Shown: positions 17,642 to 25,908 of the stretch, in pieces
Layout: each line of letters starts with the position of its first letter
How positions within the stretch are numbered: position 1 is the first letter of the stretch
DNA from: JACKIC01 sp964543795
GTDB lineage: Bacteria > Planctomycetota > UBA1135 > UBA2386
Length of the DNA stretch: 64,000 nt
Assembly: GCA_964543795.1 (NCBI GenBank)
Contig: CAZIZN010000009.1
Location: 124,001 to 188,000, forward strand
Direction: 5' to 3'
The notes under the pieces: generated by a model
Told to the model about the DNA's origin: nothing
The model's database searches: none
The model's input: the letters and a program-made list of their open reading frames with translations, nothing else
Program-made: the position numbers and the translations under genes

Positions 17642-19585
17642 GTGGCAGCGCGCATCGGCATCGACACGGGTGGCACGTTCACCGACGTCGTTCGTTGGTC
17701 GCCGCGCGGCGTCACCGTGCACAAGCTGCCCTCGACGCCGGACGACCCCGCGCGCGCCGTGCTGGCCGGCATCGCCGCCGTGCGACGGCGCGCCGACGAG
17801 CCGGTCGACGTGGTGCACGGCACCACCGTCGGCCTCAACGCGGTACTCACCGGGCAGCTCGCCCGCACCGTGTTCGTGACCAACGAGGGTTTCGTCGACC
17901 TGATCGAGATCGGCCGCCAGGACCGCAGCGACCTGTTCGCGCTCGCCCCCGGCCGCGTCGTGCCGCCCGTGCCCCGCGACCTGCGCGTCGCGGTCGCGTG
18001 TCGCCGCGGCCCCGGCGGCGCCGTCGAGCGACCGCTGACGGGACGCGAAGTCGCGCGCGCGGTCGCCGCGGTCCGCCGCCTGCGTCCGGAGGCGGTCGCG
18101 GTAGGGCTGCTGCACTCGCCGGCCGAACCAGCCGACGAGCACCGCCTCGCGACGGCCCTGCGCCGGGCCCTGCCGGACGTGCCGGTCACCTGCAGCGCGG
18201 ACCTGCTGCCGGCCCTCGGCGAATACGAACGTTTCTGCAGCGCGATCCTCAACGCCGCGATCGGCCCCGAAGTCGGCAGCTACACGGCCAGGCTCGCGAG
18301 CGCGCTCGGCAACGGCCGGCTGCGCCTGCTGCGCAGCAGCCTCGGCATCCTGCCGCCCGCCGAGGCGGCGGCGTTCCCGGCCCGCGCGATGTTCTCCGGC
18401 CCGGCCGGCGGCGTGCTCGCCGCAGAACAGCTCGCGCGGCAGCTGGGCCTGTCCGCGGTGGCGGCGTTCGACATGGGCGGCACGAGCGCCGACCTCTGCC
18501 TCGTGCAGCCGGGCCAGACCCACGACGACGACGGCAGCATCGGCGGCCTGCCGCTGCCGTTGCCCACGGTGCCGGTGCACACGGTCGGCTGCGGCGGCGG
18601 CAGCATCGCGTTCGTCGACGCCGGCGGCGCCCTGCGCGTCGGGCCCCAGAGTGCGGGGGCCGATCCCGGCCCCGCCTGCTACGGCAGGGGCAGCGAGCCG
18701 ACCGTGACGGACGCCCACGTCGCGCTGGGCCACCTCGGCGAACGAACCCTGCTCGCCGGCGACTTCCCGATCGACGTCGATGCATCCGTGCGCGCGATCG
18801 AACGGCTCGGCAGGCGGCTCGGGCTGCGGACCGCGGACGCGGCGCGCGGCGTCCTCGCGGTCGCCGACGCCACCATGGCGCGAGCCATCCTGGTGGTCAC
18901 GGCCGAGCGCGCCGTCGATCCGGCGCGCATCCCGCTGATCGCCTACGGCGGTGCCGGCGGATTGCACGCAGCCGCCCTGGCCAGCACCCTCGGCATGACC
19001 GGCGTCGTGCTGCCGCCGCTGCCGGGTGCGTTCTCGGCCCTGGGACTGGCCCTCGCCGGCGAATCGGCAGAGCTGGCGCGAGCGATCCGATCGCCCGTCG
19101 ATCGCCGCAGCCTCGCGCACCTGCGGCCGCTGGCTCGCGAACTGGCCGCCGCCGCCAAGGCCAGCGTGGCGCAGCCGTGCCGCGTGCGCATCGATGCGCG
19201 CGTGCGGCACGTCGGCCAGGGCGCCAGCCTGCGCCTGTCGTTCGGTCCCGATCTCGCCGATCGCTTCGGGCGCGAGCACGAACACCGCTACGGCTTCCGC
19301 AGCGAGACCCCGCTCGAGATCGTGCAGCTCGTCGCGCGCGCCGAGAGCCCGTCGCGAGCCCTGCCCCCCTGCGCGAGCGCTGCACGCGGCGCGAGCCGGC
19401 CGCGGCAGCACCGCCGGCCGCCGATCGGCGGCGCTCCGCTGCCGGTGTACGACCGCGCCGAGCTCGGCGGGACGTGGTTGCGCGGCCCCGCGATCGTCGA
19501 AGAGCGCACCGCGACGGCGCTGGTGCCGGCCGGTTGGCGCATGCGCAGCGCCGCGCAAGGCCTGCGACTCGAACCGTGTCGCTGA
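17642..19585 (+). CDS. Hydantoinase/oxoprolinase subunit A (HyuA family)
   Basis: 647 aa from GTG 17642 (an in-frame ATG at 17606 would add 12 residues; GTG places the start directly before the conserved IGIDTGGTFTDVV phosphate-binding motif). Other family motifs: HGTTVGLNAVL, TNEGFVDLIEIGRQ, FDMGGTSADLC and VGCGGGSIAFVD. HyuA-type enzymes hydrolyse hydantoins, 5-oxoproline or N-methylhydantoin with ATP. No HyuB-type subunit gene follows, so partner and substrate are unknown. Confidence 0.85.
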   Translation: MAARIGIDTGGTFTDVVRWSPRGVTVHKLPSTPDDPARAVLAGIAAVRRRADEPVDVVHGTTVGLNAVLTGQLARTVFVTNEGFVDLIEIGRQDRSDLFALAPGRVVPPVPRDLRVAVACRRGPGGAVERPLTGREVARAVAAVRRLRPEAVAVGLLHSPAEPADEHRLATALRRALPDVPVTCSADLLPALGEYERFCSAILNAAIGPEVGSYTARLASALGNGRLRLLRSSLGILPPAEAAAFPARAMFSGPAGGVLAAEQLARQLGLSAVAAFDMGGTSADLCLVQPGQTHDDDGSIGGLPLPLPTVPVHTVGCGGGSIAFVDAGGALRVGPQSAGADPGPACYGRGSEPTVTDAHVALGHLGERTLLAGDFPIDVDASVRAIERLGRRLGLRTADAARGVLAVADATMARAILVVTAERAVDPARIPLIAYGGAGGLHAAALASTLGMTGVVLPPLPGAFSALGLALAGESAELARAIRSPVDRRSLAHLRPLARELAAAAKASVAQPCRVRIDARVRHVGQGASLRLSFGPDLADRFGREHEHRYGFRSETPLEIVQLVARAESPSRALPPCASAARGASRPRQHRRPPIGGAPLPVYDRAELGGTWLRGPAIVEERTATALVPAGWRMRSAAQGLRLEPCR

Positions 19586-19638
19586 ACGAGGTGTCGGCGC
19601 GGTGCGCGTGCCGGAGGCCGCGTCGCCCAGAATGCCAC

Positions 19639-19690
19639 GGCCCGGGAACGGGCCTTGGGGTCGCGGGTTGTGTCGCTCGAAGCACGAGCG
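19639..19690 (+). terminator. Two hairpins downstream of the hydantoinase gene
   Basis: GGCCCG-GGAA-CGGGCC (19639-19654) and CGCTCG-aagca-CGAGCG (19674-19690) are perfect 6-bp stems about 50 bp after the stop. Neither has a T-run, so Rho-independent termination is uncertain; RNA stabilisation is equally possible. Confidence 0.4.
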
Positions 19691-19716
19691 GCGTACAGCC
19701 TACGCACTCGCGTCGG

Positions 19717-19745
19717 TTGACAGGTGCCCCCCCGCGAGCTACTGT
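19717..19745 (+). promoter_or_regulatory. Strong sigma-70-type promoter in an intergenic region
   Basis: A perfect TTGACA (19717-19722), a 17-bp spacer and TACTGT (19740-19745). It does not face an obvious gene; the transcript would enter a hairpin-rich stretch, see the next entry. Confidence 0.5.
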
Positions 19746-19751
19746 TTTCGC

Positions 19752-19953
19752 GACGTGGCATGGAGAAGGCCAACGTCTCGAGGGGTACCGAGAGACGGAA
19801 GCCGCAGCCGTGCTGCGGATGGACTATCGCTGCAGGTCGTTCGCCGCCTGCAGCAACGACACACCGCCGGGGGTTGTCCGCGACGGACGTAAAAACTTGA
19901 CTCTCCTTCTTCCCCTTTTCCCGAAGTTTCACCCCCGGCAACTTTCTTCCTGA
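19752..19953 (+). ncRNA. Candidate structured RNA of unknown class
   Basis: Downstream of the promoter at 19717-19745 lie successive perfect stems: CCGCAGC-cgt-GCTGCGG (19802-19818), GCTGCAGG with a 10-nt loop and CCTGCAGC (19829-19854), and GTCCG-cga-CGGAC (19876-19888). They are followed by a pyrimidine-rich, lower-GC tract to about 19950. A 46-codon frame from ATG 19760 is not convincing. I could not match it to tmRNA, 6S, SRP, RNase P or a known riboswitch. The rest of the gap (19586-20099) shows only the two earlier hairpins and no supported gene. Confidence 0.3.
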
Positions 19954-20099
19954 GCGACCCGGCGGCTCAGGACCAGGACGCAGTTCTGCGCACGCTGCAG
20001 GGCGCGTCCCGCTCGCGGCAGCGCCGCTCGCTGCAGGTCGCCGCAGCCGGCCGCTCGCCGTAGGGCCACTGCCGGCCCCTCGGACCGCGCGCCCCTGAT

Positions 20100-20963
20100 T
20101 CAGCGCGCCGGAACGGCCGCCGCGGATTCGGCCCGCGCGGCCCGCAGCAGGCTCCGGGCCAGTCGGTGCTGCGGCTCGATGCGCAGGACCTCCGCCCAGT
20201 CTTCGATGGCTGCGTCGACCGCCCCCTGGCCGTAGCGGATCAACGCCCGCTGGTGGAGCAGCCGCGCGAGGCGGACCTGCACCCGCGGCTCCACGGGGAA
20301 CCGCTGCGCCAGTTCGAGCAGCTGCGCGACCGCGGCCTCGAACTCCCCTCGGCCGAGCCGCCGCTCGATGTCGACGAGGCAGACCGCGACCGCATCGTCC
20401 CCGCTCGCAGGCGCCGGAGCCGCGTCGGCCGCGGCCACCGCCGCCTCCGGCAGGGCGGTCCCGGCGGCGCCCGGCTCCGTCTCCGGCACCTCCAGGGTCT
20501 GCACCACCGTCCCGCCCGGCGGCGACGGCCGGACATCGTCGGCCGCGCCCGGATCCCCAGTCGACCCACCGACCGCGACCGGAACGGCCGCCGGCGCCGC
20601 GGCGAAGAGTCCCAGCCGGTGCTCGGTGGCGGTGATCAGCGCATCGATGCCGGGCAACCGCGGCCAGACCTCGCGCGCCCGCAGCAGCAGTGCGAGGGCC
20701 TCGCGATCGCGCCACTCCGAACGCAGCAGCAGCCCCTCCAGCAGGATCTCGTGGCTGCGTCGCATGCGGCGCTCGACCCCCGCGGCCGCCGCGCGGGCCT
20801 CGGGGTAGCGCGCGTGGGCGACGGGAACCGCGTCGTAGGCCAGCAGGGCGCCGGCGAGATCGTCGGCCAGCAGCGCCGCCTCGCCGACCACGAAGGGATC
20901 CTGGGGCACCGCCTTGCACGCGACCGCAGTCGCGAGGAGCAGCCAGGCCACGGCGCGCTTCAC
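20100..20963 (-). CDS. TPR-like lipoprotein
   Basis: 287 aa from GTG 20963, overlapping the HD-GYP-like gene's stop (GTGA). Signal ends in the lipobox TAVAC (C at about 17). Two helical-repeat zones (about 20-100 and 195-285) read as tetratricopeptide-like, e.g. AAVAQLLELAQRFPVEPRVQVRL with AAIEDWAEVLRIEPQHRLARSL, separated by a Pro/Gly/Ala linker. Probably a periplasmic assembly or sensory partner of the preceding signalling protein. Confidence 0.7.
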   Translation of the reverse strand: MKRAVAWLLLATAVACKAVPQDPFVVGEAALLADDLAGALLAYDAVPVAHARYPEARAAAAGVERRMRRSHEILLEGLLLRSEWRDREALALLLRAREVWPRLPGIDALITATEHRLGLFAAAPAAVPVAVGGSTGDPGAADDVRPSPPGGTVVQTLEVPETEPGAAGTALPEAAVAAADAAPAPASGDDAVAVCLVDIERRLGRGEFEAAVAQLLELAQRFPVEPRVQVRLARLLHQRALIRYGQGAVDAAIEDWAEVLRIEPQHRLARSLLRAARAESAAAVPAR

Positions 20964-22402
20964 GCCGTCTCCTCGTCGTCCTCGATGTCGTCGACCATGA
21001 CCTCGAGCTCCGCCTCGTCCTGGTGGTCCTCGAGTTCCTCCTCCTCGGTCATGCCGGGCATCGGCCAGACGAGCGTGCCGTTCGGCACGATCATCACCTG
21101 CTGGTCGCCCTGCACGCTCGGCGGTTCGCGTTGCAGGTCTTCGCAGAACAGGTCGAAGAGCCACGGGTCGAACACCTCGCCGCGCCCCGACTGCAGCCGT
21201 TCCAGCGCCAACTGCCACGGCAGGCGCTCCTCGCCGGCGGCCGTGAGGTGGTCGAACGCGGCGGCGAGCGCCAGCATGCGCGATCCGAGCGGGATGCGAT
21301 CGCCGCGCAGCCGGTCGGGCATGCCGAGGCCGTCGTAGCGTTCGTGCTGGTGGCGCACGATGCGCGCGGCGCGGCGCAGCGCGGGCAGGCACTCGAGATG
21401 CTCGGCTGCCCGCAGCGGGTGCTGGCGCAGCGACTCCTTCTCGAGTTCGGTCAAGGCCCCCTGCTTCTGCAGGATCCCCGACCGCACCCATGCCTTGCCG
21501 AGTTCGGACAGGCGGCACGCGAGTTCGATGTCGCTGCGGTCCGCGGGCAACAGCTGCATGCGGTCCGCGAGGCGCAGCGCCAGCCTCGCCGTGCGTTCGC
21601 CGTGGCCCGGCACGACGAGCTTGCGCCGTTCGAGCCCGTCGACGACCGCGAGCGCCATCGCGACGAAGCCCTCGGCCACGCGCTGCAGTCCGTCCTGGAC
21701 GCCCCGCTCCATCTCCTGCAGCGCCAGGCGCAGATCCTGCAGTTCGCTCGAACTCGCGTCGGGCGTCTCGCCGCCGAATTCACCGGCGGACAGGCGGATC
21801 AGCGTGTCCGTGGCGGCCCGCACGCGCGTCGACCACTGGTGACCGAGCACGACCGCCACCGCGACGAGCGACAAGGCGCAGAGCAGGACGAGCCCGAACC
21901 ACGGCAGATCGAACGTCGAGGACTGGGGCGGCACGTCGCGCTGCAGACGCACCTCGCCGATCAGCTCGCCACCGAACCGGATCGGCGCGATCGTCTCGCG
22001 CAGCACGAGGCCGTCCTCGCGCGACGTGGTGCGTTGGAACGGCGCGCCGCTGGCGAGCAGACCGAGTTGCCGGTCGCCTAGCACGAGCGCCGTGTCGATC
22101 GCGACCTTGCCCTGGTGATCGAGCACGAGCACCCTGCCCTGCGTCTGGTCGCGCGCGACGGTCGTGAGCACCGAGAGCCGCATGAGATCCTGGCGCTCGA
22201 GGAGCGGCGCTGCGCGCTCGGACAAGGCGGACACGAACAGGCGATCCGATTCGCCCGCACGTTCGACGTCGAGGCGATGCTGCCGGTCGGCGCCGAGGAA
22301 GCCGAGCACTGCGGCGACGAACAGCGCCACGCCTGCGAGGGCGATGGCGAGTCGCCGGGGCAACGACGTGCCGCGCGCCTTGCGTTCGCTGCTGGGGACC
22401 AT
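20960..22402 (-). CDS. Membrane HD-GYP-like protein with degenerate catalytic motif
   Basis: 480 aa. TM helix at about 15-38, a periplasmic sensor region (about 40-170), second TM (about 172-195), a HAMP-like segment and a C-terminal domain (about 245-420) whose pattern follows HD-GYP: the position of HDIGK reads SELGKAW, HPLRAAEHLE matches HPxxG loosely, and HQHERYDGLGMPDRL matches HHExxDGxGYP. Loss of the HD pair suggests it no longer cleaves c-di-GMP and may bind it or signal by contact. An acidic tail (EEEELEDHQDEAELEV) ends the protein. Confidence 0.7.
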   Translation of the reverse strand: MVPSSERKARGTSLPRRLAIALAGVALFVAAVLGFLGADRQHRLDVERAGESDRLFVSALSERAAPLLERQDLMRLSVLTTVARDQTQGRVLVLDHQGKVAIDTALVLGDRQLGLLASGAPFQRTTSREDGLVLRETIAPIRFGGELIGEVRLQRDVPPQSSTFDLPWFGLVLLCALSLVAVAVVLGHQWSTRVRAATDTLIRLSAGEFGGETPDASSSELQDLRLALQEMERGVQDGLQRVAEGFVAMALAVVDGLERRKLVVPGHGERTARLALRLADRMQLLPADRSDIELACRLSELGKAWVRSGILQKQGALTELEKESLRQHPLRAAEHLECLPALRRAARIVRHQHERYDGLGMPDRLRGDRIPLGSRMLALAAAFDHLTAAGEERLPWQLALERLQSGRGEVFDPWLFDLFCEDLQREPPSVQGDQQVMIVPNGTLVWPMPGMTEEEELEDHQDEAELEVMVDDIEDDEETA

Positions 22403-22536
22403 CCGCAGCCGCTATCGGCGTCGGCCGGGGTCCGACTCCAGCGGGAAAGCGGCTCGAACCGCTGGCAAGGCCGCTCCGGGGACATCGCGGCGTCGCTGCG
22501 GAGGGTCGCTTCGGGGCCCGGCCGGTCGCCGGGCGG

Positions 22537-23292
22537 CTACTTGATGACTTCGAGGCTCTCGACGTGGAGCTGGAAGATGTCCACGCAGTAACCATCCATG
22601 ACGGTGGCCTCGACCTTGAAGGTGCCGATGATCTTCAGCGGATCGAAGAAGTAGTCGGTCGTCTTGCCCTTGGGCATGACCACGCGAACGATGCCGTGGA
22701 TGTCCGGCGGCTGGCCGTAGCAGCACGACCACAAGGACTGCACGAGCAGGAACTCCTTGATGTTCTGGACCTCGTCGATCGGCAGCATGAAGCCCGTCAT
22801 CAGCACCTTCTTGCCGGACAGGTCCTTGATGCGCTTGGGCATGCCCTTCAGGCCGTCCTCGTAGGGCCAGGAGGTCAGCTCGTCGAACGGCACGATCTTG
22901 TCGAGGCCCGTGATCTTGCCCGACTTGATCATCTCCGCGAGCTTGCGTTCGGCCTCGAGCATCGCCTCGGCGCTGCGCATCGCCGCGATGTCGGCGGGAT
23001 CGGTGCCCTTCGGGATCGGCTGGTCAGCATCCGGACGGTCGATCCGGGCCTCGTCGGCGGGCGGCTTGTCGGCCGCGGGCTTGTCGGCTGCGGGCTTGTC
23101 GCTCGCCGGCTTGTCCGACGCCGGCTTGTCGGCTGCGGGCTTGTCGGTCGCCGGCTTCGGCTTCTCCGCCGCCGGCTTGGGGTCCTGTTTCGACTCCGCC
23201 TTCGGCGCTGGCGCCGGGGCCGGCTCGACCTTGGGAACGGGGTTCTGGGCGAGCAGGCTCGAAGCGAACAGCAGCGGGAGCAGGAGCTTCAT
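22537..23292 (-). CDS. DUF3299 domain secreted protein with PAADK-type repeats
   Basis: 251 aa from ATG 23292. Signal peptide (MKLLLPLLFASSLLAQ), then a Pro/Ala/Lys linker with about six KPA(A/S)DK pentapeptide repeats (about 40-85), then DUF3299 (about 150-251) with LTSWPYED, LSGKKVLMTGFMLPI and SLWSCCYGQPPDIHGIV. DUF3299 proteins are periplasmic and unassigned; the CC pair is a conserved feature of the family. The repeat linker probably spans the periplasm. Confidence 0.82.
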   Translation of the reverse strand: MKLLLPLLFASSLLAQNPVPKVEPAPAPAPKAESKQDPKPAAEKPKPATDKPAADKPASDKPASDKPAADKPAADKPPADEARIDRPDADQPIPKGTDPADIAAMRSAEAMLEAERKLAEMIKSGKITGLDKIVPFDELTSWPYEDGLKGMPKRIKDLSGKKVLMTGFMLPIDEVQNIKEFLLVQSLWSCCYGQPPDIHGIVRVVMPKGKTTDYFFDPLKIIGTFKVEATVMDGYCVDIFQLHVESLEVIK

Positions 23293-23562
23293 CGACGACC
23301 TCTGGCGGAGTGGACGGCCGGCACGGCCGGTGCGCGGCGGAGCATGATATACGACGGGGCGCGAGAACGGCACCGGACCTCCCGCACTCCCGAACCGACC
23401 GGCCGCGGCTGCGGTGTGCCGGCGGGGTCCGGCGGCGCCGTCCGACGGCAGACCACCCTGCTGCGGCGACAGGCGCCGTGCTGCCGCGTCGGGCCGCCTT
23501 GCTGATTCTCCATCCGTGAGGACACGGTCCCCGGGGCATTGGGCCGCCGGGCAACCCGGTCC

Positions 23563-23790
23563 GTCGCCGTTGAGCCGCGGCCGTCCTGGCCGTCGGCTCC
23601 TACGTGGGCGGGCGAGGCCCGTTCCCCTCGCGTTCGCTAGTAGTTCCCATCGGCCTGGGGCCCTCCCCGAGGCATGAACGTGGGTGCGGTTCGACTTGTC
23701 GCCGTTGAGCCGCGGCCGCTGCGGCCGCTGCGGCCGTCGGCTCCAACTCAGGCGGGCGTTGCCGGTGGTCCGCGCGGTGCTTAGTAGTTC
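23563..23790. repeat. Two copies of a GC-rich hairpin-forming repeat, 135 bp apart
   Basis: GTCGCCGTTGAGCCGCGGCCG starts at 23563 and again at 23698; both are followed by GCCGTCGGCTCC, then GGCGGGCG and end near (C)TAGTAGTTC. The core AGCCG...CGGCT flanks GGCCG repeats and would form a long imperfect hairpin. The second copy runs up to the stop of the ABC permease gene. It looks like a REP-type dispersed element. The remaining 23293-23562 has no supported gene and should hold the DUF3299 promoter. Confidence 0.65.
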
Positions 23791-25172
23791 AGCGACAGGT
23801 TGTCCGCAACCTCCGTCGTGGACCCCTTGATCGCGGGCAGGACGCCGGCGATCGCGCCGATGCCACCGACACCGAGCACGAGCCAGACCTCCCAGACCTG
23901 GAACTGGAGCCAGTCGAGGTGCACGCCGGTCATGTCCTCGACGACGCCGCCGAGCAGCAGCGCGGTGCCGTGGCACGCGGCCACGCCGAGCGCGGCGCCG
24001 AGCAGCGACAGGAGTCCGGCTTCGAGCACGATGATCGTGAAGATCTGGCCCCGCCGCGCGCCGAGCGAACGCATGATCGCGATCTCACGCCGACGTTCGT
24101 TCATCGTGTTGTAGATCACCGCGGCGATCGACAGGCTGGCGCCGAGCAGCACGAGCCATGCCACGACGGACAGCGCGTCGGCGATGTTGCCGATCTCGCG
24201 CAGGAACCTCGGCACGACCACCGGCGGCCAGCAGACCTGCGCGTCGGGCCGCATGCCGAACTCGCGGCGGAGGAACTGCGCGCCGAAGTGGTCCTTGGGA
24301 TCGACGACGACCGCGGTCAACGCGACCTGGTCCGCGCGCACCGGCAGCTTCGCGGCGTCGTCCGGATTCTTGCCCGGCGGCACCTCGACGACGAACACGC
24401 CGCCCTCGTGGCCGTCGATCAGCAGGTGGGTTCCCAGCGGCAGGAAGATCGTCGCATCGATCGGCGAGTTCGTCGGCGCCAGGACGCCGACCACTTCGCA
24501 CGTCGCCTCCGGATGCTCGTGGTAGCCGAATTCCCCCATCTTGCCGTGCACCGGTGTGACCACGTCGCCCAGCCGCAGCCCCAGCTTGCGCTGCACGCGC
24601 GAGCCGATCACGCACTTGCGCCACTCGGCCCGCAGCGCCGGCCGCGGCGGGACCGTCGCCTCGCCCGTTCGCTTGGCGCTCTCGTGCAGCGCCATCTCGG
24701 TCGCGAGCTGCTGCAGATCGGCATAGGTGAACGTGAACGGCCCACCCTCGTCGAAGCGCAGCGGCGCGCCGCCGCGCTGGAACAGGGAGAACATCTCGTC
24801 GAGCGTGGCGACGACCGGGAAGTTGTAGCGGCTGACGCTGTCGCCGCGCGCCTGCGGGATCGCGTAGTGCACCTGGGCGCGGCGACCGACGCGGCTGTTG
24901 CGCAGGTCGTCGCAGACCCTGAGCGGGAACAGCCCCGGCGAATCGCCGACGTGGAAGATCGTGTTGAGCACGACCTCGAGCTGCGACGCGTCCTTGGGGC
25001 CGACCACGGCCTGATAGCCGCCGATACTGCCCTCGTAGCGTTGTTTGGTCTGCTCGGCCATCATCAGGATCGCCGCGTAGAGCCCGGTCGCGACGAGGAT
25101 CGCCAGCGCGGTCAGCCCGGTCGCGACGGCGCGGATGCGCAGGTTGCGCAGACTGATCGACCAGAGCTTCAT
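23781..25172 (-). CDS. FtsX/MacB-type ABC transporter permease
   Basis: 463 aa from ATG 25172. N-terminal TM (about 15-40), a large periplasmic domain (about 45-330) and three C-terminal TM helices with NTMNERRREIAIMRSLGARRGQIFTII, the FtsX signature segment of MacB/LolC/LolE-type permeases. These use ATP in the cytoplasm to do mechanical work in the periplasm, such as lipoprotein release or efflux. The ATG overlaps the ATPase stop (ATGA). Confidence 0.85.
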   Translation of the reverse strand: MKLWSISLRNLRIRAVATGLTALAILVATGLYAAILMMAEQTKQRYEGSIGGYQAVVGPKDASQLEVVLNTIFHVGDSPGLFPLRVCDDLRNSRVGRRAQVHYAIPQARGDSVSRYNFPVVATLDEMFSLFQRGGAPLRFDEGGPFTFTYADLQQLATEMALHESAKRTGEATVPPRPALRAEWRKCVIGSRVQRKLGLRLGDVVTPVHGKMGEFGYHEHPEATCEVVGVLAPTNSPIDATIFLPLGTHLLIDGHEGGVFVVEVPPGKNPDDAAKLPVRADQVALTAVVVDPKDHFGAQFLRREFGMRPDAQVCWPPVVVPRFLREIGNIADALSVVAWLVLLGASLSIAAVIYNTMNERRREIAIMRSLGARRGQIFTIIVLEAGLLSLLGAALGVAACHGTALLLGGVVEDMTGVHLDWLQFQVWEVWLVLGVGGIGAIAGVLPAIKGSTTEVADNLSLNY

Positions 25173-25858
25173 GCCGACACCTCTGCCGGGCGACGGGCTT
25201 CGCGGCGCAGCGTCGACAGGTCCACCGTGCGCTGCATGCGCGCCGCCGACTCGGGATCGTGTGTCACCATGACCACGGTCTTGCCGCCGTCGCGGGCGAT
25301 CTGCAGCAGCAGGTCGAGCACCTGCGTGCCCGTCGCCTTGTCCTGGTTGCCGAGCGGCTCGTCCATGAGGATCACTTCGGGATCGTTGATCAGCGCGCGG
25401 CAGATCGCGACGCGCTGCACCTGACCGACGGAGAGTTCGCTCGGGCGATGGTGCAGCCGGTCGCCGAGACCGACCTTGTCGAGCAGCGCCGCGGCGCGCG
25501 CCTTCGCGTCGCCGCCGGCGCCGCGGCCGAACAGCGCGCCGAGCAGCACGTTCTCGAGCGCCGTGAACGGCTGCAGCAGGTTGAACGTCTGGTAGACCAT
25601 GCCGATGTGCTGCCCGCGGTGACGGTCGCGTGCCGATTCGCCGAGCCGGTCCATGCGCGCACCGGCGACCTCGACCTCGCCGCGATCCGGGCGCAGGATG
25701 CCGGCCAGGATGTTGAGCAACGTGGTCTTTCCGGTGCCCGAGCGGCCGATCAGCGCGACCTGCTCGCCGGCGGCGATCTCGAGGTGGTCGACCGCGCAGG
25801 CCAGCACGGCGCGCTCGCCCTGGCGGTAGCTCTTCTCGACGTCGTGGAGGCGGATCAT
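25169..25858 (-). CDS. ABC transporter ATP-binding protein (LolD/MacB type)
   Basis: 229 aa from ATG 25858. Walker A GRSGTGKTT (about 38-46), Q-loop QTFNLLQPF, signature ELSVGQVQRVAI (usual LSGGQ reads LSVGQ), Walker B VILMDEPLGN and the H-loop VTHD. It pairs with the permease encoded next with a 4-nt overlap. Substrate not predictable; lipoprotein trafficking or peptide/macrolide efflux are the family options. Confidence 0.9.
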   Translation of the reverse strand: MIRLHDVEKSYRQGERAVLACAVDHLEIAAGEQVALIGRSGTGKTTLLNILAGILRPDRGEVEVAGARMDRLGESARDRHRGQHIGMVYQTFNLLQPFTALENVLLGALFGRGAGGDAKARAAALLDKVGLGDRLHHRPSELSVGQVQRVAICRALINDPEVILMDEPLGNQDKATGTQVLDLLLQIARDGGKTVVMVTHDPESAARMQRTVDLSTLRREARRPAEVSA

Positions 25859-25908
25859 GGGAAGCGGAGGATACGCACGAACCGGTGCACCGGTGGGAAA
25901 TCGGACTG

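Noticed and set aside
19760..19900. 46-codon frame downstream of the 19717-19745 promoter
   Set aside because: Basic, Pro/Thr-rich text, no ribosome binding site and overlapping three stable hairpins.
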